From: a virus
Strand: one strand, 5' to 3'
DNA length: 42,848 nucleotides
Virus record (IMG/VR): IMGVR_UViG_3300030103_005513
Location: 30,454 to 73,301 of that record
Shown: in pieces, positions 1 to 7,604 of the stretch
Numbering within the stretch: the first letter of the stretch is position 1
Layout of the letters: each line of letters opens with the position of its first letter
Translations under genes and position numbers: made by a program
The notes under the pieces: generated by a model
What the model saw: the letters and a program-made list of their open reading frames with translations, nothing else
Told to the model about the DNA's origin: nothing
The model's database searches: none

Positions 1-689
1 CCCCTGAATCTTTCTACATCAGGTTTGTTTATTGTCTCTCTTCCCCGTATTACTCTGGTAGCACCAAGTTGTCTTCTTCTATCAGCATTTTGATTGGCAT
101 TCACAAGTCCAGGTAAGATGAATGACGCAGCAAGTGCAGCAGTTATAAGAAGTGGATTTTTAAGTTTTGAAGCACCTGCTACCCTTGAACCCATGGTGCC
201 CATGCCAGCACCCCTACCTAAAAGACCTCTTTTTACAAGACTTGTTGTAACAACTGTAGATATTACACCAAGAATCTCAGGTGTAAGTAATGCAGCAGCA
301 CCACCCAGACCTGCAGCACCCTCTCCTAAGTTACCCTCTCTTAGTTGTGATAGACCATATAAACCTAATGCACCTGCTGCTAACTTTCTACCAAATCCCA
401 TGTTGAGACTTTGAAGATTCCTCGAATCCTTACGTAATATCTTTGTCTCTTCTCTATAATATTTTTTCTTTTCCTTTATATCTTGATCGATGAGATCTCT
501 CATCTCTTTCATACTATTGTTTATCGTCTGAAATTGAGATATAACACTACCTAAGATTCTTTTTTGTGGTCTTTCTATCTTAACAACATCCTCTTCAACC
601 TGTGTAAGTCTCTCCAAAGTCATATCCACCCTACGATTGATAGCAATCATAGGGGTCTGTGGTTCAACTTGTCTACCAGGTGTTTGCAT
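1..689 (-). CDS. Tail tape-measure-like / baseplate hub (gp29-like) protein, partial
   Basis: The reading frame opens with ATG at 687-689 (MQTPGRQVEPQ) and stays open past the left edge, so the C-terminus is missing. The first 100 or so residues are charged and probably helical or coiled coil. They are followed by Gly/Ala-rich hydrophobic stretches (around AAGALGLYGL, TPEILGVISTVV and NPLLITAALAASFILPG), a pattern usual in phage tape-measure proteins. It overlaps the gp51-like gene upstream by 17 nt and follows gp26, which is where T4-type hub and tail-length genes lie. The assignment to gp29 or a tape measure rests on composition and position, not on a specific motif. Confidence 0.5.
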   Translation of the reverse strand, partial: MQTPGRQVEPQTPMIAINRRVDMTLERLTQVEEDVVKIERPQKRILGSVISQFQTINNSMKEMRDLIDQDIKEKKKYYREETKILRKDSRNLQSLNMGFGRKLAAGALGLYGLSQLREGNLGEGAAGLGGAAALLTPEILGVISTVVTTSLVKRGLLGRGAGMGTMGSRVAGASKLKNPLLITAALAASFILPGLVNANQNADRRRQLGATRVIRGRETINKPDVERFR

Positions 690-870
690 TAGATGCTTGT
701 CTCTGTTGTGCTTCTAATTTTTGTTTTTCAAGAAATTTCACCAAATAATTCACATATACTTCCCTTTCCCATGGCATCATATTTTCTATATCACCTAGTG
801 ACCAATTATGATGTTGCATAAGTGAGAAATTAGTTTCCAACATTGCATCAATGCTGGTGTGATATAGCAT
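673..870 (-). CDS. gp51-like baseplate hub assembly protein
   Basis: A 65-residue protein with the segment IENMMPWEREVYVNYLV. This Met-Pro-(W/F)-E-R-E pattern is typical of small T4-like proteins annotated as baseplate hub assembly catalyst gp51, and it resembles the tail assembly chaperones encoded next to tape-measure genes. The start ATG (868-870) overlaps the gp26 stop by one base (TAATG), and the 3' end overlaps the tape-measure-like gene, so the three genes are probably translationally coupled. The C-terminus is Gln/Asn-rich. The family call is from motif memory; no catalytic function can be seen. Confidence 0.55.
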   Translation of the reverse strand: MLYHTSIDAMLETNFSLMQHHNWSLGDIENMMPWEREVYVNYLVKFLEKQKLEAQQRQASNANTW

Positions 871-1595
871 TATGCGAAAAAATTTGATAAACCCTCAATT
901 ACAACTTCAGAGTCTTTCTTTGTTTTAGGATTATGCACAGTGCCCTTGTATTGTAACTTAGGCATTGAAGCAAAAAAGTCCTCAATCATAGAAAATTGTT
1001 TAGAATTAAGTTGCTCAATGAATTTTACCAACTCTTTCTTAGTGCAATCTGATGCTGCCCATGCCTCATCCAAAGTAAAAATAGTGTCAATGCAATCAAC
1101 AACCGTGTCAAACGCTTTATCAATCACTTCATTATTTTCAAGTGATGCACCTGTAAAATTATTATCCACAAATTGTTGCATTGATGGATATCTCATCTTT
1201 ATGGTGATGTCATCATTTATCTTTATCATATCAGTATGCCCGTCAGGAACATCTAATTTAATTTCAGATAAACTTATTTTGAGTGGCACTTTGGTTTCAT
1301 TGTCATCCTGACATGTCACAAGGAGTTCAACTGATTCTCCAATTGATTTACCTCTAATGTTCAAAAACAAATATTCTAATTCAAAACTAGGTAATTTTTC
1401 AACATCCACTCCACGAGTAATAATACAAGATTTCAGCACAGTTTTGAGTGTGGCACTGATATCTGCATCATTTCCTCCTTCTAAGGCAATCAATAAAATT
1501 TTTTCCTCTTTTACAAGAAATGGTCTGTATTTTATTTTTTTACCTGTAATAAGTTGCAATTCAAATGTTGGTGCAACAACCTTGGGTAAAGGCAT
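870..1595 (-). CDS. 26: Baseplate hub subunit gp26 (T4_baseplate family)
   Basis: A 241-residue protein, slightly longer than T4 gp26 (about 208). The N-terminal part (PTFELQLITGKKIKYRPFLVKEEKILLIA) and the Tyr/Phe-rich central segment (ELEYLFLNIRGKSIGE) match the pattern of the T4 baseplate hub family found across tailed phages with contractile tails. It would act in the central hub under the tail tube. It is followed by a one-base stop/start overlap with the gp51-like gene. Two CTAAATA elements lie just upstream, so it is probably expressed late as the first gene of a gp26, gp51-like, tape-measure operon. Confidence 0.75.
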   Translation of the reverse strand: MPLPKVVAPTFELQLITGKKIKYRPFLVKEEKILLIALEGGNDADISATLKTVLKSCIITRGVDVEKLPSFELEYLFLNIRGKSIGESVELLVTCQDDNETKVPLKISLSEIKLDVPDGHTDMIKINDDITIKMRYPSMQQFVDNNFTGASLENNEVIDKAFDTVVDCIDTIFTLDEAWAASDCTKKELVKFIEQLNSKQFSMIEDFFASMPKLQYKGTVHNPKTKKDSEVVIEGLSNFFA

Positions 1596-1616
1596 AATAA
1601 TATTGTTCAGTAACTT

Positions 1617-1635
1617 TATTTAGTACCTTATTTAG
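1617..1635 (-). promoter_or_regulatory. Tandem late promoter elements (CTAAATA x2)
   Basis: Read on the minus strand, CTAAATA occurs at 1629-1635 and again at 1617-1623, 12 bases apart, and 22 to 34 bases before the gp26 start codon. This is the T4 late -10 element in the form seen in cyanophages (T4 consensus TATAAATA). The upstream copy overlaps the stop codon of the gp54-like gene. The doubling is unusual; either copy could be the working one. Confidence 0.6.
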
Positions 1636-2432
1636 ACGGTTCTTACGTTTGATTCAGTTGCGTCAGATTCTGCGTAAATTGCACCCTTTCTTGCTGCTCT
1701 CTGAGTAAAGTATTGCTCGTAATTAAATGTTATGGTTGTCTTGATCAATTCTGCTCTACCATATGCCAGTGGTGCAGCGACGATGCTAGTAGGGAAAGCA
1801 TTTATTACATGATATGTAATAGCACTAGGTAGTTGTAAGTTGAATCTACTTGTGGTGTTTAATTTACTGAAATCATCATTAGTATCTTTACTAAACGCAG
1901 TTATTTCTATATTACACTTGTAACTACTAGGATACTGCATCCTTCTGTATGCTGCTCCCCTGTGAGAGTGAGTGATTCTATCATCTATACTTTGACCAAA
2001 AGTGCCATCATCTATCCTTGTGGGTGATATGAATTCCATCCATGCATTAAATACCTCATTCGTATAGTAATCAGTCTGTGAATAAAATGTAAGTATAACA
2101 TCTGGAAATCTTCTAAACGTGGCATAGTTTTGTGACAAACCTTGTCTTAGACCATCTACCTTACCTGCTTGTAAATCTGAACCAGGTAAAACTGCCTCAG
2201 AACAAAATAGTGCTAGATACTCACCAGGATTGAACGTGCCACCATTTTGATCAAAGAAACCATGTTGGTTTATAAAAGTTCTAAGTTTATCATTACTTGC
2301 AAAATTTATTAATACATCATAATTATTGTTTAACGCAGGTGTTATATTACCAAATTTAGTCGTTGGATCAGTAAGATTTACCGTGGGTAGGTAAAATCTA
2401 CCAGATCTAAACGCATCTGCCCTCTGTGCCAT
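1632..2432 (-). CDS. Tail-tube-fold protein, probable baseplate tail tube initiator gp54
   Basis: A 266-residue protein. The N-terminus is followed by a segment with EAVLPGSDLQ, then FRRFPDVILTFYSQTDYYT, YRRMQYPSSYKCNIEI and finally YHVINAFPTSI...TTITFNYEQYFT. This order (an LPG-type turn, a strand with the input-distance pattern, a closing pair of beta strands) is the gp19/gp54 tail-tube fold. With gp48 and gp53 divergently encoded next door, gp54, the ring on which the tube starts, is the better guess, but a tube-like paralogue is possible. The divergent spacing to gp4 is only 28 bases. Confidence 0.6.
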   Translation of the reverse strand: MAQRADAFRSGRFYLPTVNLTDPTTKFGNITPALNNNYDVLINFASNDKLRTFINQHGFFDQNGGTFNPGEYLALFCSEAVLPGSDLQAGKVDGLRQGLSQNYATFRRFPDVILTFYSQTDYYTNEVFNAWMEFISPTRIDDGTFGQSIDDRITHSHRGAAYRRMQYPSSYKCNIEITAFSKDTNDDFSKLNTTSRFNLQLPSAITYHVINAFPTSIVAAPLAYGRAELIKTTITFNYEQYFTQRAARKGAIYAESDATESNVRTV

Positions 2433-2439
2433 CTAAATA
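2433..2439 (+). promoter_or_regulatory. Late promoter element (CTAAATA)
   Basis: CTAAATA on the plus strand sits 21 bases before the gp4 start in the 28-base space between two divergent genes. If transcription starts the usual 6-8 bases downstream, the leader is only about 13-15 bases. No Shine-Dalgarno sequence is visible before the ATG at 2461. Confidence 0.55.
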
Positions 2440-2458
2440 TAGTATGATTACATACTAT
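2439..2458. repeat. Perfect inverted repeat between divergent late genes
   Basis: Arms ATAGTATG (2439-2446) and CATACTAT (2451-2458) flank the 4-base loop ATTA. It fills most of the space between the gp54-like gene and gp4 and directly follows the late promoter element. It could be a bidirectional protein-binding site or an RNA hairpin at the 5' end of the gp4 mRNA. Confidence 0.7.
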
Positions 2459-2460
2459 GT

Positions 2461-2895
2461 ATGTCATATAAAGGTAAATACCGACCCAAAAACCGTCAAA
2501 AGTATAAAGGCGACGTAGGAGAAGTCGTGTATAGGTCACTGTGGGAATTGAAATTTATGAAATACTGTGACACAAATAATAAGATATTGAAGTGGTCATC
2601 TGAAGAAATTATCATACCATACAAATCACCTGTTGATAATCGAGTTCATCGATATTTTCCTGATTTTTATGTCAAATATAAGGATGTAAAAGGTAAAATC
2701 AGAGAAAAAGTAGTTGAAATCAAACCTGCAAAACAAGTCAAAGAACCTAAGATGCAAAAAAGGAGAACAAAAAAATATGTGTCAGAGGTTTATACTTATG
2801 CCACCAATCAAGCAAAGTGGGAAGCAGCAGAGAATTTTTGTAAGGACAGAAGATGGGAATTTCAAATATTGACGGAGAAAGAACTTGGAATATAA
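2461..2895 (+). CDS. 4: Head completion protein gp4 (nuclease-like fold)
   Basis: A 144-residue protein close to T4 gp4 (150). It shows the pattern of the family and of TnsA-like PD-(D/E)XK nucleases: an early Glu in SLWELKFMKYC, then FPDFYVKY (Pro-Asp) and VVEIKP (Glu-x-Lys), with a basic patch (KMQKRRTKKY). In T4, gp4 acts after packaging to prepare the head for tail joining. Starts at ATG 2461, directly behind the inverted repeat. The 3' end overlaps the next gene by 11 bases, the first of a gp4, unknown, gp48, gp53 operon. Confidence 0.8.
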   Translation: MSYKGKYRPKNRQKYKGDVGEVVYRSLWELKFMKYCDTNNKILKWSSEEIIIPYKSPVDNRVHRYFPDFYVKYKDVKGKIREKVVEIKPAKQVKEPKMQKRRTKKYVSEVYTYATNQAKWEAAENFCKDRRWEFQILTEKELGI

Positions 2896-3298
2896 AAATG
2901 TATTTCCTACCTCAGTAGTGGTGGGTCAACCCTTGGTGGGAGAAGTGATGTTATATCAATATTCTGCAAAATATGCTGAACAATTACCTTTTTATGACAA
3001 AAATCCAATGACTTATATTGTGGCGATGCAAGGTAATGCTTTCTATGGTGTGAATTTACACTACACCAAACCAATGAACAGGTCAGGTGTTTTAGATTAT
3101 ATAATAGGTGATAATGATTTTACTAAGTTAGACGGATATAATAAATACCTAAGATCTTATGTTCAAGGCATGTTTTTGCATCTTAAAGGAGAAGATTTAG
3201 ATAAAGCGTTAAAGATGCGTCTTGAACAGTTTGTCACGGATTTGGGAAGTATAGAAATTGGTCGTACAAATCAACAGATTAGGAGAATATTGAAATGA
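2885..3298 (+). CDS. Conserved phage protein of unknown function between gp4 and gp48
   Basis: A 137-residue protein that I do not recognise by name. It has a block PFYDKNPMTYIV followed by YGVNLHYT, a Gly-x-Asn-x-His-Tyr signature that recurs in small structural-module proteins of T4-like marine phages. The C-terminus is basic and helical (IGRTNQQIRRILK). The start used is TTG at 2885, inside the gp4 3' end, with GGAG seven bases upstream. No ATG start is available nearby. The stop overlaps the gp48 start (ATGA). Position suggests a virion or assembly role. Confidence 0.65.
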   Translation: MEYKNVFPTSVVVGQPLVGEVMLYQYSAKYAEQLPFYDKNPMTYIVAMQGNAFYGVNLHYTKPMNRSGVLDYIIGDNDFTKLDGYNKYLRSYVQGMFLHLKGEDLDKALKMRLEQFVTDLGSIEIGRTNQQIRRILK

Positions 3299-4899
3299 GT
3301 AAGAAAAAAAATACACCCATATCAATATTTGGTAAGAATAAAAGATTGACAGATACCATCAAATATACTATTGATGGTGTAACATATAGAGAAACCATAG
3401 ATCTTGATACTGCGAATGGAAACTTTGGTAGGTCTCTCAAGATAGAGATAAAAGATGACTACATTTATCCAGGAACAGAGTATTTTGTGCCAGTTACAAA
3501 TAAAGAAGTGCTTAAAAAATTGCAAAATGATAGTAACAGGATGAATACGTATGGCACTCGCCTAGTAGCTTTGAATACTACTCAAGATGGTGCTGAAGAA
3601 GCGTTTGAAGAGAGTGGTATGAAAAAATTGGCATATGGAGATAAATCATGGGATGAAATCCCCTTACCTGAAACTGGTGGTGAAAATGATACCCCTAAGA
3701 CTGAGGATAATAAAAATGACAATAAGATAGAACCTAAAGACATATTTGGTGATTACAAAGATATATTCAAAAAACACCTCAAGTATCCTATCGACATGTT
3801 TATTGGTAGAGGATTTGGTTTTGAGGATGGATTGAGTAGGGGAGTGCCTACTATTGGAGGTAGTGATGGTTCTCAAGATTACATCTTTATCGAACAATTC
3901 ATGTATCTACCACCTCAACCTGGTTTAGGAGTAACACCAAAATTTGAAGATAATGATGCAGGGAAGGAAGAGAGAACCAAATACACAAAGGGACTCATAG
4001 GTGATGTTCTTCAACAAGGTATAAGAAGAGGTCAAAATACCTTTGGTGATCCGATGGGCAGTTGTATTCTACCCATACCAAATAGATTGGGAGTTAGTCA
4101 AGGTGTAAATTGGGGTGAAGGAAGAGCAAATGCAGTAGAGTTAGGTGCATTTCAAGCAGTATCAGGTGCCACTCGTAATTTGGTAGGAAAAGATGGTGGT
4201 GGTCTCATAAAACTTCTTACTGATGGTACCTCTCAAGCAAGAAGCGTCTTTAATACCGTATCAAAACAACTAAGAGAGAATAATGGTGGTGCAAATGCAG
4301 GTGCTGTTATAAATGCAACTATTGCAAAATCAGTTCTAGGTAGAATTGGAATCAATGTAGATGTTGATCAATTTTTGACTAGAGAAACAGGTGCTGCGAT
4401 AAACCCCAATTTGGAATTATTATTTGCAGGTCCACAACTTAGAACATTCTCGTTTGTATTCAATTTTGCACCAAATAGCACAGAAGAGGCAAAGGTGGTA
4501 AGAATGATTCACAGATGGTTTAGGCAGGGTATGTTGGCACAAAAAACCACTGATTTTGGAAATGGTGGTTCACTATTTCTTGGATCTCCAAATGTATTCA
4601 GACTTTGCTATAAAAATAATAATAGAAGAATTAAAGGTCTGAATACTTTTAAAATTTGTGCACTCACATCCGTACAAATTGATTTTACTCCTGATGGTGT
4701 ATATCAATCATATGAGGATGAGGGTGCTAGATCACAACCTGTCAGATCCACAATGAAAGTTGATTTCAATGAATTGACACCAATCTTCGCTAATGATTAC
4801 AACTTAAATGATGGGGATGAACAAGATCCAAGCATAGAAGATCTTGGACTCAATGTAAGAGGTACAAACAAATTTACGGAGGATGACCTAGGATTCTAA
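3295..4899 (+). CDS. 48: Baseplate tail tube cap gp48
   Basis: A 534-residue protein, longer than T4 gp48 (about 364), as usual in cyanophages. The diagnostic part is near residues 375-425: LFAGPQLRTFSFVFNFAPNS, then EEAKVVRMIHRWFRQGML, the tail-tube-related strand and helix of the gp48/gp54 family. The C-terminal half carries VQIDFTPDGVYQSYEDEG, also usual. The first third has a low-complexity acidic linker (residues about 120-145). It would cap the baseplate hub and nucleate the tube. ATGA overlap with the upstream gene and AGGAG nine bases before the start. Confidence 0.8.
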   Translation: MSKKKNTPISIFGKNKRLTDTIKYTIDGVTYRETIDLDTANGNFGRSLKIEIKDDYIYPGTEYFVPVTNKEVLKKLQNDSNRMNTYGTRLVALNTTQDGAEEAFEESGMKKLAYGDKSWDEIPLPETGGENDTPKTEDNKNDNKIEPKDIFGDYKDIFKKHLKYPIDMFIGRGFGFEDGLSRGVPTIGGSDGSQDYIFIEQFMYLPPQPGLGVTPKFEDNDAGKEERTKYTKGLIGDVLQQGIRRGQNTFGDPMGSCILPIPNRLGVSQGVNWGEGRANAVELGAFQAVSGATRNLVGKDGGGLIKLLTDGTSQARSVFNTVSKQLRENNGGANAGAVINATIAKSVLGRIGINVDVDQFLTRETGAAINPNLELLFAGPQLRTFSFVFNFAPNSTEEAKVVRMIHRWFRQGMLAQKTTDFGNGGSLFLGSPNVFRLCYKNNNRRIKGLNTFKICALTSVQIDFTPDGVYQSYEDEGARSQPVRSTMKVDFNELTPIFANDYNLNDGDEQDPSIEDLGLNVRGTNKFTEDDLGF

Positions 4900-5558
4900 T
4901 GAACTACTTCGATTTATTTCCCAATGTAAAACTTCCCTCTTTCTCAGATAAGAGGAGATCTAGTTACGATTACATTACACTTGTAAACCTCTTCAAAAGG
5001 GGTAGAATAAGAGAGGACATTTATGGTAGTGTTACTGCCTTTTCCAAATACTTGGTTCTTGACGATGAGAGACCAGATACAGTCGCTAGAAAATTATATG
5101 ATAATGAACAACTTGATTGGGTGGTGCTATTATCAAATAATATCATTAATGTTCAAAATGAGTGGCCGATGGGACAATATGAATTCCAGAGATATCTGGA
5201 TAATAAGTATACAAAGGATCAATTAGGTGAGATACATCATTATGAGACAAAAGAAATCCGTAATTCAAGAGGGATATTATTGCTGCAAGGTGGTTTGACA
5301 GTTGATTCTAATTTCACTTACAAATATACTGATGATACTGGTGTTGTACAATCTGTAAATGATGTAGTGTCAGTATCTTATCTCAAACATGAAATTGATA
5401 AAAATGATGCAAAAAGGTCAATCAACGTATTACGAAAAAAATATATTGGTCTTATAATTGATGATATGAAGCAAATAATGACGTATACAGATAGTTCACA
5501 GTTTGTGAATCGTAAATTGAAGCAAGGTGATAACGTCAGGATTGCAGAACCGAGATAA
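4899..5558 (+). CDS. 53: Baseplate wedge subunit gp53
   Basis: A 219-residue protein (T4 gp53 is 196). The N-terminus MNYFDLFPNV and the segment RPDTVARKLYDNEQLDWVVL, followed by NNIINVQNEWP, are the hallmark of the gp53 wedge family, a LysM-like fold that joins wedges into the six-fold baseplate. Starts with TAATG overlap after gp48; AGGA is five bases upstream. The last 23 bases overlap, tail to tail, the end of the SGNH-like gene on the other strand. Confidence 0.85.
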   Translation: MNYFDLFPNVKLPSFSDKRRSSYDYITLVNLFKRGRIREDIYGSVTAFSKYLVLDDERPDTVARKLYDNEQLDWVVLLSNNIINVQNEWPMGQYEFQRYLDNKYTKDQLGEIHHYETKEIRNSRGILLLQGGLTVDSNFTYKYTDDTGVVQSVNDVVSVSYLKHEIDKNDAKRSINVLRKKYIGLIIDDMKQIMTYTDSSQFVNRKLKQGDNVRIAEPR

Positions 5559-6066
5559 TCTTTGATGCTATCATACCATGACCTTCTTTTGTGGGATGTA
5601 GAGTTTTTCCACGAGGTATGTCAGGTTCGTCTAAATGTAGATCATAACTAAATTTGGTATTTTTAGGAACAGTCAATAATATCAATTTTACACCATTTGC
5701 CTTGAAATGGTCAATTATCGCCTGTCTAAATATAAACTCATCTGAGTCACCATACTCTTCGCTATAATAATCTCTATAATACTCAATATACTTTCTACCA
5801 TTACCTCTGCCAGGATTTATATTTTCCCATTTTCCGTTCAAATGAAATTCTGTCCGATTTTTGTAAGTCATACAAATAACTCCATAATCGTATTTTGTGA
5901 TATCATGCTCTAGGGTAGTTCTAGCAATTCTACGATTACTGCACCCATGCATAGATAAGTCAATATATTCAATATTCAATTTTTTGGCTATTACAGCAGC
6001 GTAGCGGTCATCTCTATTTTCCAATCCATAACCCCAACACCAACTATCACCATTGAAAATTATCAT
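5536..6066 (-). CDS. SGNH/GDSL-hydrolase-like protein
   Basis: A 176-residue protein with block I FNGDSWCWGYG (Ser nucleophile at residue 8), block II-like SMHGCSNRRIART and a C-terminal HPTKEGHGMIA (catalytic His). The block V Asp expected three residues before that His is replaced (Lys), so it may use a Ser-His dyad or be inactive. The family covers esterases and carbohydrate O-deacetylases. It is one of four related proteins in this window. It starts 18 bases behind the hairpin of the gp32 terminator, with AAGG before the ATG, and probably depends on read-through or an unseen promoter. Its 3' end overlaps gp53 by 23 bases. Confidence 0.6.
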   Translation of the reverse strand: MIIFNGDSWCWGYGLENRDDRYAAVIAKKLNIEYIDLSMHGCSNRRIARTTLEHDITKYDYGVICMTYKNRTEFHLNGKWENINPGRGNGRKYIEYYRDYYSEEYGDSDEFIFRQAIIDHFKANGVKLILLTVPKNTKFSYDLHLDEPDIPRGKTLHPTKEGHGMIASKIISVLQS

Positions 6067-6083
6067 AAAAAACCTTAAGGGTA

Positions 6084-6116
6084 AAAAATACCCCGAATTT
6101 TTTTTCGGGGTTTTTT
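6084..6116. terminator. Bidirectional intrinsic terminator after gp32
   Basis: A seven-base stem CCCCGAA (6091-6097) / TTCGGGG (6104-6110) with a six-base loop. It is followed on the plus strand by six T (6111-6116) and on the minus strand by TATTTTTT (down to 6084). It lies 34 bases after the gp32 stop and 24 bases before the SGNH-like gene, so its main role is ending the gp32 message. Confidence 0.85.
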
Positions 6117-6144
6117 GAAATTCAAAGTCGATTTTGGTACAGGA

Positions 6145-7017
6145 TTACTCCTCTGCTAATCGTTGAAAGTATGACAGTGCATCGTCATCAGTAGTTGCGT
6201 TAGCAGTCACTGGTTCTGGTGGTGCGGTTACTATCTCTTCCTCTTCAGTTGCAACCTCTGCTGCTACTGGTGGACGTGATGTGTTCAACACTGCATTCAA
6301 CCTCTTTTCAAGGTCACCATATGATTTGAACTGATCAGCAGCAGTGAACTCTTCAAGAGAGTATTGCTTCTTCCAGATCGCCTCAAGAGCATCGTCATCA
6401 TCAAGGAGTGCACTGGTCGCAGAGAACTCAGATGAATCGTAGTTACGATAACCTGCTACATTCTTTGCCTTCAACTTGAAGTTAGCACCCTTCCAAAAAT
6501 CGAACGGATCGATTGCTTCTTCATCCTCGAACTCAGGTTGCATTGCTGCTGTGAGTTTATCAAAGATTTTCTTACCAAACTTGTATAGAAATACTTTACC
6601 TTCGTTCTCAGGATTAGTAGGATCCTTTACAACATAGATGTTACTAATGTATGTAAGTTTCCTCTTCTGCTTACGTGCAAGGTCTTTGTCTGCATCGTTG
6701 CCACTGTTCCATAGCAGACGATTATACTCAGATACTGGATCTTTACCACCAAGAGTAGTAAGACTGTTCTCTATGTACCAACCACCAGGTCCTTGGAAAG
6801 CATGTGACCATACTTTTGCCCATGGTAGTTCTTCTCCGTCAGGTGCAGGTAGGAAACGGATAACAGCATAACCGTTACCTGCTTTATCGACCTCTAGTTT
6901 CCATAGTCTGTCGTCGGCACCGTTAGTGCCCTTGCTGTTCATTTTCTCTATCTCTGTGGTCAACTTGGATGTCAAGCTGCCAAGGCGAGATTGTTTTTTT
7001 AGATTTGCAAATGTCAT
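6145..7017 (-). CDS. 32: Single-stranded DNA-binding protein gp32
   Basis: The start chosen, ATG at 7015-7017 (MTFANLKKQSRLGSL), gives 290 residues with the basic LAST-type N-terminal segment needed for cooperative binding in T4 gp32. An upstream ATG at 7080 would add 21 residues without family support. The core has YAVIRFLPAP and the aromatic-rich WYIENSLTTLGGKDPVSEYN. The cysteines and histidine of the T4 zinc site are not evident. The acidic C-terminal tail (EEEEIV... TDDDALSYFQ) is the protein-interaction tail. It coats ssDNA in replication and recombination. A strong hairpin terminator follows, and a TATAAATA element lies about 80 bases upstream. Confidence 0.9.
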   Translation of the reverse strand: MTFANLKKQSRLGSLTSKLTTEIEKMNSKGTNGADDRLWKLEVDKAGNGYAVIRFLPAPDGEELPWAKVWSHAFQGPGGWYIENSLTTLGGKDPVSEYNRLLWNSGNDADKDLARKQKRKLTYISNIYVVKDPTNPENEGKVFLYKFGKKIFDKLTAAMQPEFEDEEAIDPFDFWKGANFKLKAKNVAGYRNYDSSEFSATSALLDDDDALEAIWKKQYSLEEFTAADQFKSYGDLEKRLNAVLNTSRPPVAAEVATEEEEIVTAPPEPVTANATTDDDALSYFQRLAEE

Positions 7018-7096
7018 GAATTTGACTCGTAGTATTCGTCGTATTGAATAGATTGGTGGATTAACACCTTGCATACGCAAGTTTAGTATAAACTAC

Positions 7097-7104
7097 TATT
7101 TATA
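7097..7104 (-). promoter_or_regulatory. Late promoter element TATAAATA before gp32
   Basis: An exact T4 late consensus on the minus strand. It overlaps the stop codon of the frameshifted SGNH-like gene and lies 80 bases before the gp32 start. It gives gp32 a transcript independent of the genes upstream. Confidence 0.6.
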
Positions 7105-7604
7105 TGTTGTCAAGTATGTGTTTCGCAATGAGTTCGTGACCCTTTTCATTAGGATGACCACCACTTGCTCGATTACTCCCTGCTATTTTTATACATTGAT
7201 CAATATCTATTATAAAATATTTTTTACCACTAAGTAAATTCAATATGGCATGGTGACATATCTCCCTATCAACTACACCATACTTATCATGATAAATGTT
7301 GTTATAATATTCATCCCAAAATTTATTCATACCTTCTCTAAATTCACCCGATTCATATTTTACTGGATATTTTATCCTAATCCAATCAGTACCATCATAA
7401 TACTCTGTCCTTATATTTTTTGTAAGTTGTATGATAAACATGTCATAGGATGACAACTCTTTTTCTATTAAGTTTCTAACTATTCTTCTGTTACTGCCAG
7501 CACTTCTTGCAAAGTTGTAATCTATTGCACCTAATTTATCTATTTTTCTTACGATGCAATTCATCTCCCACTGTAAATGAACAACCGTCAAAATAAATTT
7601 TCAT
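7100..7604 (-). pseudogene. SGNH-like protein broken by a +1 frameshift in an A-run
   Basis: The natural start is ATG 7602-7604, which overlaps the upstream stop (ATGA) and reads MKIYFDGCSFTVGDELHRKK, a complete SGNH block I. That frame stops at 7536-7538. The rest (IDKLGAIDYNFARSAGSNRRIVR ... GGHPNEKGHELIA) continues in the +1 frame. Removing one A from the run of five (7543-7547 as T on the plus strand) joins the two exactly as RKK-IDKL. A frame-shifted start inside would lose the catalytic Ser block. So this is a recent inactivation, a sequencing or assembly error in a homopolymer, or, less likely, programmed frameshifting. Paralogues lie on both sides. Confidence 0.75.

Noticed and set aside
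94-414. Open plus-strand frame of 106 codons near the left edge
   Set aside because: It lies wholly antisense to the tape-measure-like frame on the minus strand, has no ribosome site, and its Ala/Pro-rich product mirrors the Gly/Ala-rich gene opposite.
7018-7080. N-terminal extension of gp32 from the ATG at 7080
   Set aside because: The extra 21 residues do not resemble gp32, while the ATG at 7017 gives the expected MTFANLKKQSRLGSL start.
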